This document shows positions 1 through 7,855 of a DNA stretch of 11,950 nucleotides, piece by piece. The notes under the pieces were generated by a model, which was not told where the DNA came from, searched no databases, and saw only the letters and a list, made by a program, of their open reading frames with translations. Both the position numbers and the translations under genes were made by a program. Location: positions 1 to 11,950 of the forward strand of contig JAQUGB010000036.1 of the NCBI GenBank assembly GCA_028684345.1, read 5' to 3'. This DNA is from Tepidiphilus sp. GTDB taxonomy: Bacteria > Pseudomonadota > Gammaproteobacteria > Burkholderiales > Rhodocyclaceae. Within the stretch, counting starts at the first letter, position 1. Each line of letters begins with the position of its first letter.

Positions 1-44
1 TGGCGCTCGAGGAGGCGCGGCGCTGGCTCGCGCCCATTGTGTAG
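1..44 (+). CDS. Possible 3' end of an unidentified plus-strand gene (partial)
   Basis: Reading from base 3, the third frame gives ALEEARRWLAPIV followed by TAG at 42-44. The codons (GCG, CTC, GAG, GAG, GCG, CGG, CGC, TGG) have the GC-rich third positions seen in the confirmed genes here, and the peptide resembles an amphipathic C-terminal helix. The other two plus frames give less protein-like, Arg/Gly-rich strings. If real, this gene converges on the c-di-GMP enzyme whose stop lies at 69-71, leaving 24 bp between them with no hairpin that I can see. Thirteen residues are too few to name a family. Confidence 0.35.
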   Translation, partial: ALEEARRWLAPIV

Positions 45-68
45 AGGTTAGCCGAGGCACTGAGTAGT

Positions 69-3000
69 TTAGCCACGCCGGGGAATGGCGAGCGCGAGCG
101 CTTGCAGGCGGGCAAGGAGTTCGCGGTGAAGGGCCGTGACTTCCTCTCGCAGCTCGGGGGGTGGGGCTCCGGTCTTCGCCGCCGCGACCAGTTTTTGCGC
201 CGCACGGTGCATCGCCTCGTGTGTGTTCACGATGGCGGGGAATTCGGTCCGGGTGGCCAGGATTTCTCGCCCCTCGCCGTCGAGCCAATGACCGAAGTCG
301 CAGCGATGCGGATCGAGCTGCGGGGGCGGTGTCGCGATGCCATCGCGCAGGTGGTATTCGAGGCGGGCGAACCAGTGACGGTGGCTCAGCTCGAATCGGG
401 TCAGTCGTCGGCACAGGGGATTGCTCAGGGTGTCGCGCCAGCGTGCCCACTGGGGCGGGTGCTGCCAGCGCATTGCCCAGTTGGCAAAGTCGGCCTTCGG
501 CATGGGATGCGCGATGCCATAGCCCTGGGCGACGTCGGCGCCGAGTCGCAAGAGGTATTCGCCGTGTTCCAGCGTCTCCACCCCTTCGGCGACGCAGTGC
601 AGGTCGAAGGTGCGGGCGAGTTCCAGCACCGCTTCGACGATGCGATAGTCGTCGGTCTCGTCGAGCAAGTGGATGACGAAGGCCTGGTCGATCTTGATCG
701 CGTGCGCCGGCACGCGCTTGAGGTAGGCGAGCGAAGAGTAGCCGCTGCCGAAATCGTCGATCGCGAGGCGCACGCCCAGCGCCCGGCACTGCGTCATCAG
801 CTGTTCGATGCCCAGGCCGGCGTCGAGCGCGCTCGATTCGACGATCTCCAGCTCCAGCCGCTGCGGCGCGGCGTCGGGGTAGCGCGCGAGCCGTTCCTCG
901 AGCTGGCGGGGAAAGGTGGGATCGAGCAGTTGGCGCGGCGCGACGTTGACCGAGACGAGCCAGTCGCGTCCTTGGCGCGTCCAGTCGGTGAGCAGGGCCA
1001 GCGCCCGTTCGAGCACCCAGTTGCCGAGCCGTACGATCGCCTCGTCGTTCTCGATTGCCGGGATGAAGGCTCCGGGGGCAAGCAATCCTCGCGTGGGATG
1101 CCGCCAGCGCACCAGGGCTTCCGCGCCTTCGATGCGTCCGCTCGCCAGCTCCACGCGCGGCTGCAGGTAGAGCCGCAATTCTTCCCGTTCGATGCCCTCG
1201 ATCACCGCTTGGCTCAGGGAGCGACGCGCCTGCTGCTCGCGGTCGAGCTGGGCGTCGAACCGGCAATAGCGGTTCTTGCCGCCCTGCTTCGCCTGATAGA
1301 GGGCGAGATCGGCGTGGCGCAGCAGCACTTCGGGGTCGGCGTCGTCTTCGGGGTAGATGGTGACGCCGATGCTGGTGGTGAGCTGCAGCAGTTCGTCGCC
1401 GTACTTGATCGGCATTCGGGTGACGGAGAGCATACGCTCCACGATCGGTTCCCAGTCCGAGGGCGAGGTGAGGTCGGCGATCACGGCGACGAACTCGTCG
1501 CCCCCGATGCGCGCGAGCGTGTCGGTCTCGCGCAGCGCCCCTTGCAAGCGCCGGGCGGTGAGGCGCAGCACGTCGTCGCCGACGTCGTGGCCGCAGCGGT
1601 CGTTGATCGGTTTGAAACCGTCCAGGTCGAGGTAGGCTACCGCCACTGCGGTGCCGTGGCGCCGGGCGGCGGCGAGCGCCTGCGCCAGGCGGTCGTTGAG
1701 GAGTACCCGGTTGGGCAGCCCCGTGAGTTCGTCGTGGTAGGCCAGGCGTTCGAGCATCTGCTGCTGCGCCTTGAGCGTGGTGATGTCCTGCATCGCCGCG
1801 ACGTAGCGGATCGGTCGGCGCTGCTCGTCGTATACGGTGGAGATGGTAAGCAGCGTCGGCAGCGGCTGACCGGATTTGGTCTGATTCCACACTTCGCCGC
1901 GCCAGCTGCCGCTCGCTCGCAGCGTGGCCCACATCGCGTCGTAGAACGCCTGGTCGTGCCGATTCGAGCGCCACGGCGCGATCGGCTTGCCGATCACTTC
2001 CTCGCGCGAAAACCCGGTCATGCGCAGCAGGGCGTCGTTGACTTCCAGGATCATGAGATCGGTATCGGTGACCACCACGCCTTCGGCGAGGGCATGGAAG
2101 ACGCTGGCGGCAATGCGCTGGGATTCTTCCAACTGCACGGCGTCGGTGACGTCGCGCACCAGCCCGGCGATGCGCCGGATGCGGGCGCTTTCCGCGTCGC
2201 TGTCGACGGCGCGGGCCCAAGTCTCGAGCCAGCGCCAGCCGCCGTCGGTATGGCGGATGCGGTAGCGCAGGTCCACGTTGGGCCGTGTGCGGTTGAGGTG
2301 TTCGACGACTGCCTGATGCACCCGTTCTCGATCCTCGGGATGAATCATCGCCACCCATTGCTCGAGCGGCACGTCGATCGGGCGCTCTCCCGGCAGACCT
2401 ATGAGGCGCTGGAACCGGGGGCAGAACGTGGCGACGCGCCGCTCCACGTCCCACAGGATGCGGCCGAGCCCCGCTCCTTCGAGGGCGAGTTCGAGTTCTT
2501 CGGCGAGCTGCCGCGTCTGATGCTGGGCGCGCCGCAGCCGCAGATAGGCCGCCCCGAGCAGCACGAGCAGCAGCCCCAGTCCGATCACTGCCCAGCCGAG
2601 AATCTCGCGCCGCGCCGCTTCGGTACGGCGCAGCGCCTCCGTGCGCTCGGCAACGAGCTCCTCGAGCCGGTTCTGGTAGCGCTCCAGTTCGGACTGCAGA
2701 AGGCTTGCCCGCGTCTCGGGCAGGATCAGCGAGAGGAGGTAGGTGCGCCCGTCGATCTGCACCGGGCTCGAATAGACCTCGGTGGCCACGATTCGTCCCG
2801 AGGCGAGGCGGTGGGGAAAGACGAAGAAATTGCGCTGCTGCCGCCGCGCGTCTTCCATCTCGTGCTGCACTTCTTCGGGCGAGAGTTGGTTGATCTCACG
2901 GATCGTCATGCCGCCGCGCAGCCGCTCGGCGGGATAGCCGTAGAAGGCGATCGCAGCTTCGTTCGCATCGAGGATGCGTCCATCGTCGGGCGCGATGAGG

Positions 3001-3161
3001 AGGGCCGGCATGGCATGCTGTCGCAGAGGGTCTGGCAGCTGCTGTGCCCAGATGGGGCACAATACGAAGAACAGCGCCGGCAGAATCGAGCATCGGACGA
3101 CGCAGCGGCGCAGCCGCGAGCAAAGCGCATACCGGGATGGCCTCGGGCGGTGGCTGGTCAT
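69..3161 (-). CDS. Membrane-anchored PAS-PAS-PAS-GGDEF-EAL-CZB c-di-GMP cyclase/phosphodiesterase
   Basis: A 1030-aa protein predicted to make and/or degrade c-di-GMP at the inner membrane. Order: Arg-rich N-terminus and hydrophobic signal/anchor (about 20-40, possible cleavage after IWA), PAS1 (about 48-148), coiled coil (152-186), TM helix (188-208), PAS2 of PAS_3 type (about 222-340), PAS3 (about 350-462), GGDEF (about 470-635), EAL (about 645-895), CZB (about 922-995). The cyclase signature GGDEF (553-557) is intact and an inhibitory RxxD (R544, D547) sits five residues before it. EAL residues E681, N739, E772, D802/D803, K823, E859 and Q879 are all present. The tail has the CZB pattern H927-x2-W, C954-x-F-G-x-W, H981-x3-H985, the 3His/1Cys zinc set known from E. 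coli DgcZ. The ATG is preceded by an AAGAGG/GAGGGG Shine-Dalgarno about 5 nt away. Which activity dominates cannot be told from sequence. The gene lies 95 bp downstream of the efflux operon on the same strand. Confidence 0.95.
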   Translation of the reverse strand: MTSHRPRPSRYALCSRLRRCVVRCSILPALFFVLCPIWAQQLPDPLRQHAMPALLIAPDDGRILDANEAAIAFYGYPAERLRGGMTIREINQLSPEEVQHEMEDARRQQRNFFVFPHRLASGRIVATEVYSSPVQIDGRTYLLSLILPETRASLLQSELERYQNRLEELVAERTEALRRTEAARREILGWAVIGLGLLLVLLGAAYLRLRRAQHQTRQLAEELELALEGAGLGRILWDVERRVATFCPRFQRLIGLPGERPIDVPLEQWVAMIHPEDRERVHQAVVEHLNRTRPNVDLRYRIRHTDGGWRWLETWARAVDSDAESARIRRIAGLVRDVTDAVQLEESQRIAASVFHALAEGVVVTDTDLMILEVNDALLRMTGFSREEVIGKPIAPWRSNRHDQAFYDAMWATLRASGSWRGEVWNQTKSGQPLPTLLTISTVYDEQRRPIRYVAAMQDITTLKAQQQMLERLAYHDELTGLPNRVLLNDRLAQALAAARRHGTAVAVAYLDLDGFKPINDRCGHDVGDDVLRLTARRLQGALRETDTLARIGGDEFVAVIADLTSPSDWEPIVERMLSVTRMPIKYGDELLQLTTSIGVTIYPEDDADPEVLLRHADLALYQAKQGGKNRYCRFDAQLDREQQARRSLSQAVIEGIEREELRLYLQPRVELASGRIEGAEALVRWRHPTRGLLAPGAFIPAIENDEAIVRLGNWVLERALALLTDWTRQGRDWLVSVNVAPRQLLDPTFPRQLEERLARYPDAAPQRLELEIVESSALDAGLGIEQLMTQCRALGVRLAIDDFGSGYSSLAYLKRVPAHAIKIDQAFVIHLLDETDDYRIVEAVLELARTFDLHCVAEGVETLEHGEYLLRLGADVAQGYGIAHPMPKADFANWAMRWQHPPQWARWRDTLSNPLCRRLTRFELSHRHWFARLEYHLRDGIATPPPQLDPHRCDFGHWLDGEGREILATRTEFPAIVNTHEAMHRAAQKLVAAAKTGAPPPELREEVTALHRELLARLQALALAIPRRG

Positions 3162-3188
3162 CGTCCCCTCTTTCTCATGCTTTTCCCC

Positions 3189-3194
3189 ATTATA
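3189..3194 (-). promoter_or_regulatory. Candidate -10 box for the GGDEF-EAL-CZB gene
   Basis: On the minus strand a perfect TATAAT lies 27 bp upstream of the ATG at 3161, after the hairpin that ends the efflux operon. No good -35 hexamer is found 16-18 bp upstream; the region at that distance is GC-only. This may be a weak or activator-dependent sigma70 promoter, or a chance match. It would let the c-di-GMP gene be expressed apart from the pump operon. Confidence 0.35.
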
Positions 3195-3220
3195 GGCGAG
3201 GACAAGCCGGGGCCGGCGTG

Positions 3221-3242
3221 CCCGAGCGCCCTTGCGCTCGGG
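3221..3242 (-). terminator. Strong hairpin after the efflux operon (candidate terminator)
   Basis: A perfect 9-bp stem, CCCGAGCGC (3221-3229) and GCGCTCGGG (3234-3242), with a 4-nt loop. It starts 14 nt past the stop codon of the outer-membrane channel gene (TAA at 3257-3259). No U-tract follows in the transcribed strand, so it may terminate weakly, depend on Rho, or protect the mRNA 3' end. A smaller GC hairpin (GCCGG/CCGGC, 3206-3217) follows at once. Confidence 0.5.
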
Positions 3243-3256
3243 ATGCGGAGAGGGGG

Positions 3257-4729
3257 TTACTCGCCGGTTGCGCTCTGCTTCATTGCCTGGGCATCCGCAG
3301 CGTTCGCGGCGGCCACGATCGGTTCTCCCTCGAATTCCCTGCTGCCGCCTAGTGCCTTGTAGAGTTGGGCCGCGGCCGAGAGCAGCTGACGTCGGGTCGA
3401 GATCACCGCCTGCGAGGCGGAGAAGGCATCGCGTTGCGCGTCGAGTACTTCGAGGAAGCTCGTGATGCCTTCACGATAGCGCGCCTCGGTGAGCGTCAAC
3501 CGTTGCAGTTGGGTGCGCTCGAGTGCCATCTGGGCCTCGAGCTGGCGGGCGATGCGCTCGCGCGCCGAGAGCAGATCGGCCACCTCGCGGAAGGCCTGCT
3601 GGATGGTGCTCTCGTACTGCGCCACGGCGATGTTCTGGCGCACCAGCGCGAGGTCGAGGTTCGCCTGGGTACGGCCGGCGTCGAAAATCGGCTGGGTGAG
3701 CATCGGCTGGAAAGTCCAGGCGGCGCTGCCTGCGTCGAACAGCCCGCTGAAGGCCGCGCTGGCGGTACCGAACATCCCCGTGAGGGTGATGCGCGGGAAA
3801 AAGGCGGCGCGCGCCGCGCCGATGTTGGCGTTGGCGGCGATGAGCTGCCGTTCGGCGGCGCGCACGTCGGGACGGCGCAGGAGTACTTCGGAGGGGACGT
3901 TGACGGCGAAATTGCCGATCAGATCCTGCTCGCGCAGGCTGCGTCCCTCGGGCCAGTCGTGGCGATCGGTACCGACGACCAGGCGCAGGTAGTTTTCCGC
4001 GGCCACGCGCTGCTGGTCGAGCTGCTCGGCGGCCACGCGCGCGGTTTCGTAGGAGGCGAGCGCTTGCAGGTAGTCGAGTTCGGAGGCGACGCCGACGTTG
4101 CGTCGCTCGCCGACCAGGGTCAGCATCTCGGCGCGGGTGCGCAAGGTTTCCTTGGCGAGCACCAGGCTCTCCTCGGCTTCCTTGAGCGAGAGGTAGGCAT
4201 TGGCCACGTCCGAGATGAGCGAGAGACGGAAAGCGCGTTGGGCTTCGTCGGTGGCGAGGAATTGCTGGCGCGCGGCTTCGGTGAGGCTGGCGACCCGACC
4301 CCAGAAATCGAGTTCGAAGGAGAGCAGCCCCAGACCCACGTCGTAGCGGTGCGACGTCGTGGATCGCTCTCTGGCCGAGAGGTCTGCCGGCGTACGGGCA
4401 GCCTGCTCGGCGGCGTCGAGGGAGACGTTGGGCAGACGGTCGGCTCGTTGGATACGGTACATCGCCCGGGCTTCTTCGACGCGGGCCACGGCCACGCGCA
4501 GGTCGCGGTTGTTTTCCAGGGCGGCGGCAATCAGCGCTTGCATGCGCGGATCGGGAAAATATTCCTGCCAGGGCATGTCGGCGATGTCGCGCTCGCCGCG
4601 CGGGTCGACCGAGGCCGGCCATTGCGCGGCGACCGGCGGTTCAGGACGGAAATAGTCCGGCATCATCGAACAGCCCGTTGCGCTCAGCAGCAGGGCGAGC
4701 GCCAAGGGGGAAGAGCGCAGCTTACGCAT
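3257..4729 (-). CDS. OprM-type outer-membrane efflux lipoprotein (NodT/OMF family)
   Basis: The outer-membrane channel of a tripartite RND pump, forming a trimeric beta-barrel/alpha-barrel duct out of the periplasm. The 490-aa length is usual for the family. The N-terminus is a lipoprotein signal, with hydrophobic LALALLLSATG and then Cys20, followed by SMMPDYFRPEPPVAAQWP, which closely resembles the mature start of Pseudomonas OprM. Two repeated OEP halves follow. Family motifs include NNRDLRVAVARVEEARAMYR, the helix ending LRRPDVRAAERQL, ANANIGAARAAFFPRI, the GLFDAGSAAWTFQP segment, and near the end EVLDAQRDAFSASQ and LYKALGG. The start ATG overlaps the stop of the RND permease gene by 8 nt, with AGGAG 7 nt upstream inside that gene, so translational coupling is likely. 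It is the last gene of the four-gene operon. The family is clear, but substrate range cannot be read from sequence. Confidence 0.95.
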   Translation of the reverse strand: MRKLRSSPLALALLLSATGCSMMPDYFRPEPPVAAQWPASVDPRGERDIADMPWQEYFPDPRMQALIAAALENNRDLRVAVARVEEARAMYRIQRADRLPNVSLDAAEQAARTPADLSARERSTTSHRYDVGLGLLSFELDFWGRVASLTEAARQQFLATDEAQRAFRLSLISDVANAYLSLKEAEESLVLAKETLRTRAEMLTLVGERRNVGVASELDYLQALASYETARVAAEQLDQQRVAAENYLRLVVGTDRHDWPEGRSLREQDLIGNFAVNVPSEVLLRRPDVRAAERQLIAANANIGAARAAFFPRITLTGMFGTASAAFSGLFDAGSAAWTFQPMLTQPIFDAGRTQANLDLALVRQNIAVAQYESTIQQAFREVADLLSARERIARQLEAQMALERTQLQRLTLTEARYREGITSFLEVLDAQRDAFSASQAVISTRRQLLSAAAQLYKALGGSREFEGEPIVAAANAADAQAMKQSATGE

Positions 4730-7700
4730 GACGGGGCTCCTGGGCGGGGTGTTCGTCCTTGGGGGGAAAGATGCGGCGAACCACCACGAAAAAGACGGGG
4801 ACGAGGAAGACGGCGAGCACGGTGGCCGCGAGCATGCCGCCGATCACGCCGGTACCGATCGCGTGCCGGCTCTGGGCGCCGGCGCCGGTGGAGAGGGCGA
4901 GCGGCAATACGCCGACGATGAATGCGATCGATGTCATCAGAATGGGGCGGAAGCGCATGCGGGCAGCATCCAAAGTGGCCTCGATCAGGTTTTTGCCGCT
5001 TTCATGCAGCGATCGCGCGAACTCGATGATGAGGATGGCATTTTTCGCCGATAGCCCGATGATGGCCACCAGGCCGACTTTGAAGTACACGTCGTTGGGC
5101 AGGCCGCGCCAGGTGACGGCCAGCAGCGAACCGAACACACCGAGCGGCACCACCAGCATCACCGAGAAGGGGATCGACCAGCTCTCGTAGAGGGCCGCCA
5201 AGCACAGGAAGACGACGATGAGCGAGATGGCGAAGAGCATCGGGGCCTGCGCACCGGAGAGGTTCTCCTCGAAGGAGGTGCCCGACCACTCGTAGCCGAC
5301 GCCGGTGGGCAACTGGGCGGCGATCGCGGCCATCGCCTGCATCGCCTCGCCGCTCGATACGCCCGGTGCGGGCGAGCCGGTGAGCTTGAGCGCCGGCACG
5401 CCGTTGTAACGATCGAGCCGGGGAGGGCCGACCATCCAGCGCGTCTTGACGATCTCGGAGAGCTTGACCATGTTGCCGTCGCGGTTGCGTACCGAAACCT
5501 GCAGCATGTTCTCGGGGCTCATGCGCACCGGGGCGTCGGCCTGCAGCTGCACGCGCAGGATGCGTCCTTGTCGCTCGAAGTCGTTGATGTAGGCCACGCC
5601 GAACATCGCTTGTAGCGTCTGGTTGAGCACGGCGGAGGATACGCCCAGGGTTTCGGCCTTGTCGCGGTCGATGTCGAGCATCAGTTGCGGTCCGGGGGGC
5701 ATCCCTTCCAGGCGCACGTTGGTCAGGCGCGGTTCTTGAGCCGCGAGTTGGAGCGCCTGATCCTTGGCGGCGTCGAGCGCTTGGCGACCGAGACCGGCGC
5801 GATCCTGCATCCGGAAATCGAACCCGCCGATCGCGGCCATTTCGGGGATGGCCGGCGGGTTGATCGCGAAGATGATCGCTTCCTTGAGGGGAAAGAAATG
5901 TCGGTTGGCTTTCTGGATGAGGGCATGGGCCGAGGATTCCGGCGCCGTGCGCTCGCTCCAGTCTTTGAGTCGCACGAACAGGAGGCCGGCGTTTTGTCCG
6001 CGACCGAGGAAGGAGAACCCGACGATCCCGATCGTGTTCTGGACTTCCGGCTGAGAGAGGAAGTACTGTTCGGCCAGAGTGACGATCTCCTGCGTGCGTT
6101 CCTGGGTGGCGCCGGATGGCAGCTGAACCATCGTAATGAAGTAGCCCTGGTCTTCTTCCGGCAGGAAGCTGCCTGGCAGGCGCGCGAACAGCCATCCGGC
6201 ACAGGCGATGATGAGCGCGTAGAGGATCATCCAGCGCCAAGGCCGGGTGATGACACGGCGTACGCCGGTGACGTAGCCGCGCGTGGTGGCTTGAAAGCCG
6301 CGGTTGAACCAGCCAAAGAATCCTTTTTCCCCATGGCCTTCTTTGTGCGGTTTGAGCATGCTGGCGCACAGCGCCGGGGTCAGGGTGAGCGCCATGAGCG
6401 CCGAGAACGCCATGGCGAGCACGAGCGTGATCGCGAACTGGCGGTAGATCACGCCGACCGAGCCGGGGAAGAACGCCATGGGGATGAAGACCGAGGTGAG
6501 CACCAGGGTGATGCCGATGATGGCGCCCACGATCTGCGACATCGCCTTGTGCGCTGCCTCGCGGGGCGGGAGCTTGTCCTCGGCCATCACGCGCTCGACG
6601 TTTTCCACCACCACGATGGCGTCGTCGACCACGATGCCGATCGCCAGCACCATGGCGAAGAGCGTGAGCACGTTGATCGAGTAACCCAGTACCCACAGCC
6701 CGACGGCAGCGCCCAGCAGCGACACCGGCACGACGATGGTGGGGATGATGGTGGCGCGCAGGTTGCCGAGGAAGAGGTACATCACGATGAAGACGAGGAT
6801 CACCGCTTCGAACAGCGTCTTCACCACCTCGCGGATCGAGATCTCGATGAAGGGCGTGGTGTCGTAGGGGACGATCCAGTCGATGCCCGGCGGAAAATAT
6901 TGGGCGAGATCCTCGAGTTGGGCGCGCACGCGCTGCGCCGTCTCCAGCGCGTTGTAGCCGGGGGCGAGCTTGATGCCGATGGCGGCGTTGGGCTGGCCGT
7001 TGAGGCGGGCAAAGACTTCATAGCCCTGCGCGCCGAGCTCGACCCGGCCGACGTCCTTCACCCGCACGATGGAGCCGTCCGGTTTGGCCCGCACGATGAT
7101 ATCGCCGAATTCCTCGGGTGTTTTCAGGCGCCCGCGCGTGACCACCGTGGCGGCGAATTCCATCCCGGGTACCGCCGGGGGCGCATTGACCTCGCCCACC
7201 GCCAGCAGCACGTTCTGCGCAGCCACCGCGTTGATGACGTCGCCGGGCGTTACCTGGTAGCTGTCGAGTTTTTCGGGGGCAACCCAGATGCGCATAGAAT
7301 ATTCGGCGCCGAAGAGCTCGGCATCGCCCACGCCGGGAACTCGCCGCAGCGGATCGAGGATGGTGGTGGAGGCGAAACTGGCGAGGTCGACGTTGTCGAG
7401 CGAATTGTCCGGCGAGAAGAGCGAGACGAACATCAGGTAGTTGCGCCGCATCTTCTTGACGGTGACGCCGAGCCGGCGCACTTCGTCGGGCAGGCGCGCT
7501 TCGACGCGTTTTATGCGGTTTTGCGCCTCGACCGAGGAGATGTCGAGGTTGGTGCCAGGCCAGAAGGTGAGGTTTATGGTCGCTCGCCCCAGTTCGGACT
7601 GGGAATCCATGTAGATGAGGTTCTCGATGCCGTTGAGCTCTTGCTCGATGAGGGCGACGACGGTCTGCTCGATCACTTCGGCCGAAGCGCCGGGGTAGTT

Positions 7701-7844
7701 CGCGGAGATCGCCAGCGCGGGCGCGGCGACTTCGGGATACTGCGCAATCGGCAAGGAACGCAGCGCCAGGGCGCCGGCGAGGATGATGACGATGGCGATG
7801 ACCCAAGAGAAGACTGGCCGGTCGATGAAGAAATTGACGGACAT
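4722..7844 (-). CDS. AcrB/MexB-type RND multidrug efflux permease (HAE1 family)
   Basis: The inner-membrane drug/proton antiporter of the pump. Its 1040 aa are typical of HAE1 transporters. The N-terminus MSVNFFIDRPVFSWVIAIVI gives TM1. Two large periplasmic loops (about 30-335 and 560-865) separate TM1-2 and TM7-8, and the two membrane clusters are about 336-550 and 866-1025. Proton-relay residues are present: D407 and D408 in VVDDAIVVVENVE, K934 in GLSAKNAILIIEFA, and an Arg in RPILM (about 966). Other family blocks are NYPGASAEVIEQTV, the SELGRATINLTFWPGT segment, PGSFLPEEDQGYF, FDFRMQDRAGLG and a C-terminal FLVPVFFVVVRRIFPPKDE. The GAGGG ribosome site overlaps the adaptor gene's TGA stop and the gap is only 11 nt, so the genes are co-translated. 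No sign of truncation. Metal-exporting HME permeases are disfavoured by the HAE1-type motifs and the OprM/MexA-like partners. Confidence 0.97.
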   Translation of the reverse strand: MSVNFFIDRPVFSWVIAIVIILAGALALRSLPIAQYPEVAAPALAISANYPGASAEVIEQTVVALIEQELNGIENLIYMDSQSELGRATINLTFWPGTNLDISSVEAQNRIKRVEARLPDEVRRLGVTVKKMRRNYLMFVSLFSPDNSLDNVDLASFASTTILDPLRRVPGVGDAELFGAEYSMRIWVAPEKLDSYQVTPGDVINAVAAQNVLLAVGEVNAPPAVPGMEFAATVVTRGRLKTPEEFGDIIVRAKPDGSIVRVKDVGRVELGAQGYEVFARLNGQPNAAIGIKLAPGYNALETAQRVRAQLEDLAQYFPPGIDWIVPYDTTPFIEISIREVVKTLFEAVILVFIVMYLFLGNLRATIIPTIVVPVSLLGAAVGLWVLGYSINVLTLFAMVLAIGIVVDDAIVVVENVERVMAEDKLPPREAAHKAMSQIVGAIIGITLVLTSVFIPMAFFPGSVGVIYRQFAITLVLAMAFSALMALTLTPALCASMLKPHKEGHGEKGFFGWFNRGFQATTRGYVTGVRRVITRPWRWMILYALIIACAGWLFARLPGSFLPEEDQGYFITMVQLPSGATQERTQEIVTLAEQYFLSQPEVQNTIGIVGFSFLGRGQNAGLLFVRLKDWSERTAPESSAHALIQKANRHFFPLKEAIIFAINPPAIPEMAAIGGFDFRMQDRAGLGRQALDAAKDQALQLAAQEPRLTNVRLEGMPPGPQLMLDIDRDKAETLGVSSAVLNQTLQAMFGVAYINDFERQGRILRVQLQADAPVRMSPENMLQVSVRNRDGNMVKLSEIVKTRWMVGPPRLDRYNGVPALKLTGSPAPGVSSGEAMQAMAAIAAQLPTGVGYEWSGTSFEENLSGAQAPMLFAISLIVVFLCLAALYESWSIPFSVMLVVPLGVFGSLLAVTWRGLPNDVYFKVGLVAIIGLSAKNAILIIEFARSLHESGKNLIEATLDAARMRFRPILMTSIAFIVGVLPLALSTGAGAQSRHAIGTGVIGGMLAATVLAVFLVPVFFVVVRRIFPPKDEHPAQEPRHA

Positions 7845-7855
7845 GGCTCAGACCC

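Noticed and set aside
3206..3217. Second GC hairpin (GCCGG/CCGGC) after the efflux operon
   Set aside because: Only 5 bp with a 2-nt loop and no U-tract; too weak and too likely by chance in GC-rich DNA to list as a separate terminator.
102..3362. Plus-strand open frame of 1086 aa opposite the GGDEF-EAL-CZB gene
   Set aside because: The opposite strand encodes well-conserved PAS, GGDEF, EAL and CZB domains. The plus-frame protein shows no domain, is rich in Arg/Gly/Val/His, and is what GC-rich third positions produce in antisense.
3365..4921. Plus-strand open frame of 518 aa opposite the OprM-like gene
   Set aside because: Antisense shadow of a clear outer-membrane channel gene, with no recognisable motif and a low-complexity Arg/Gly-rich end.
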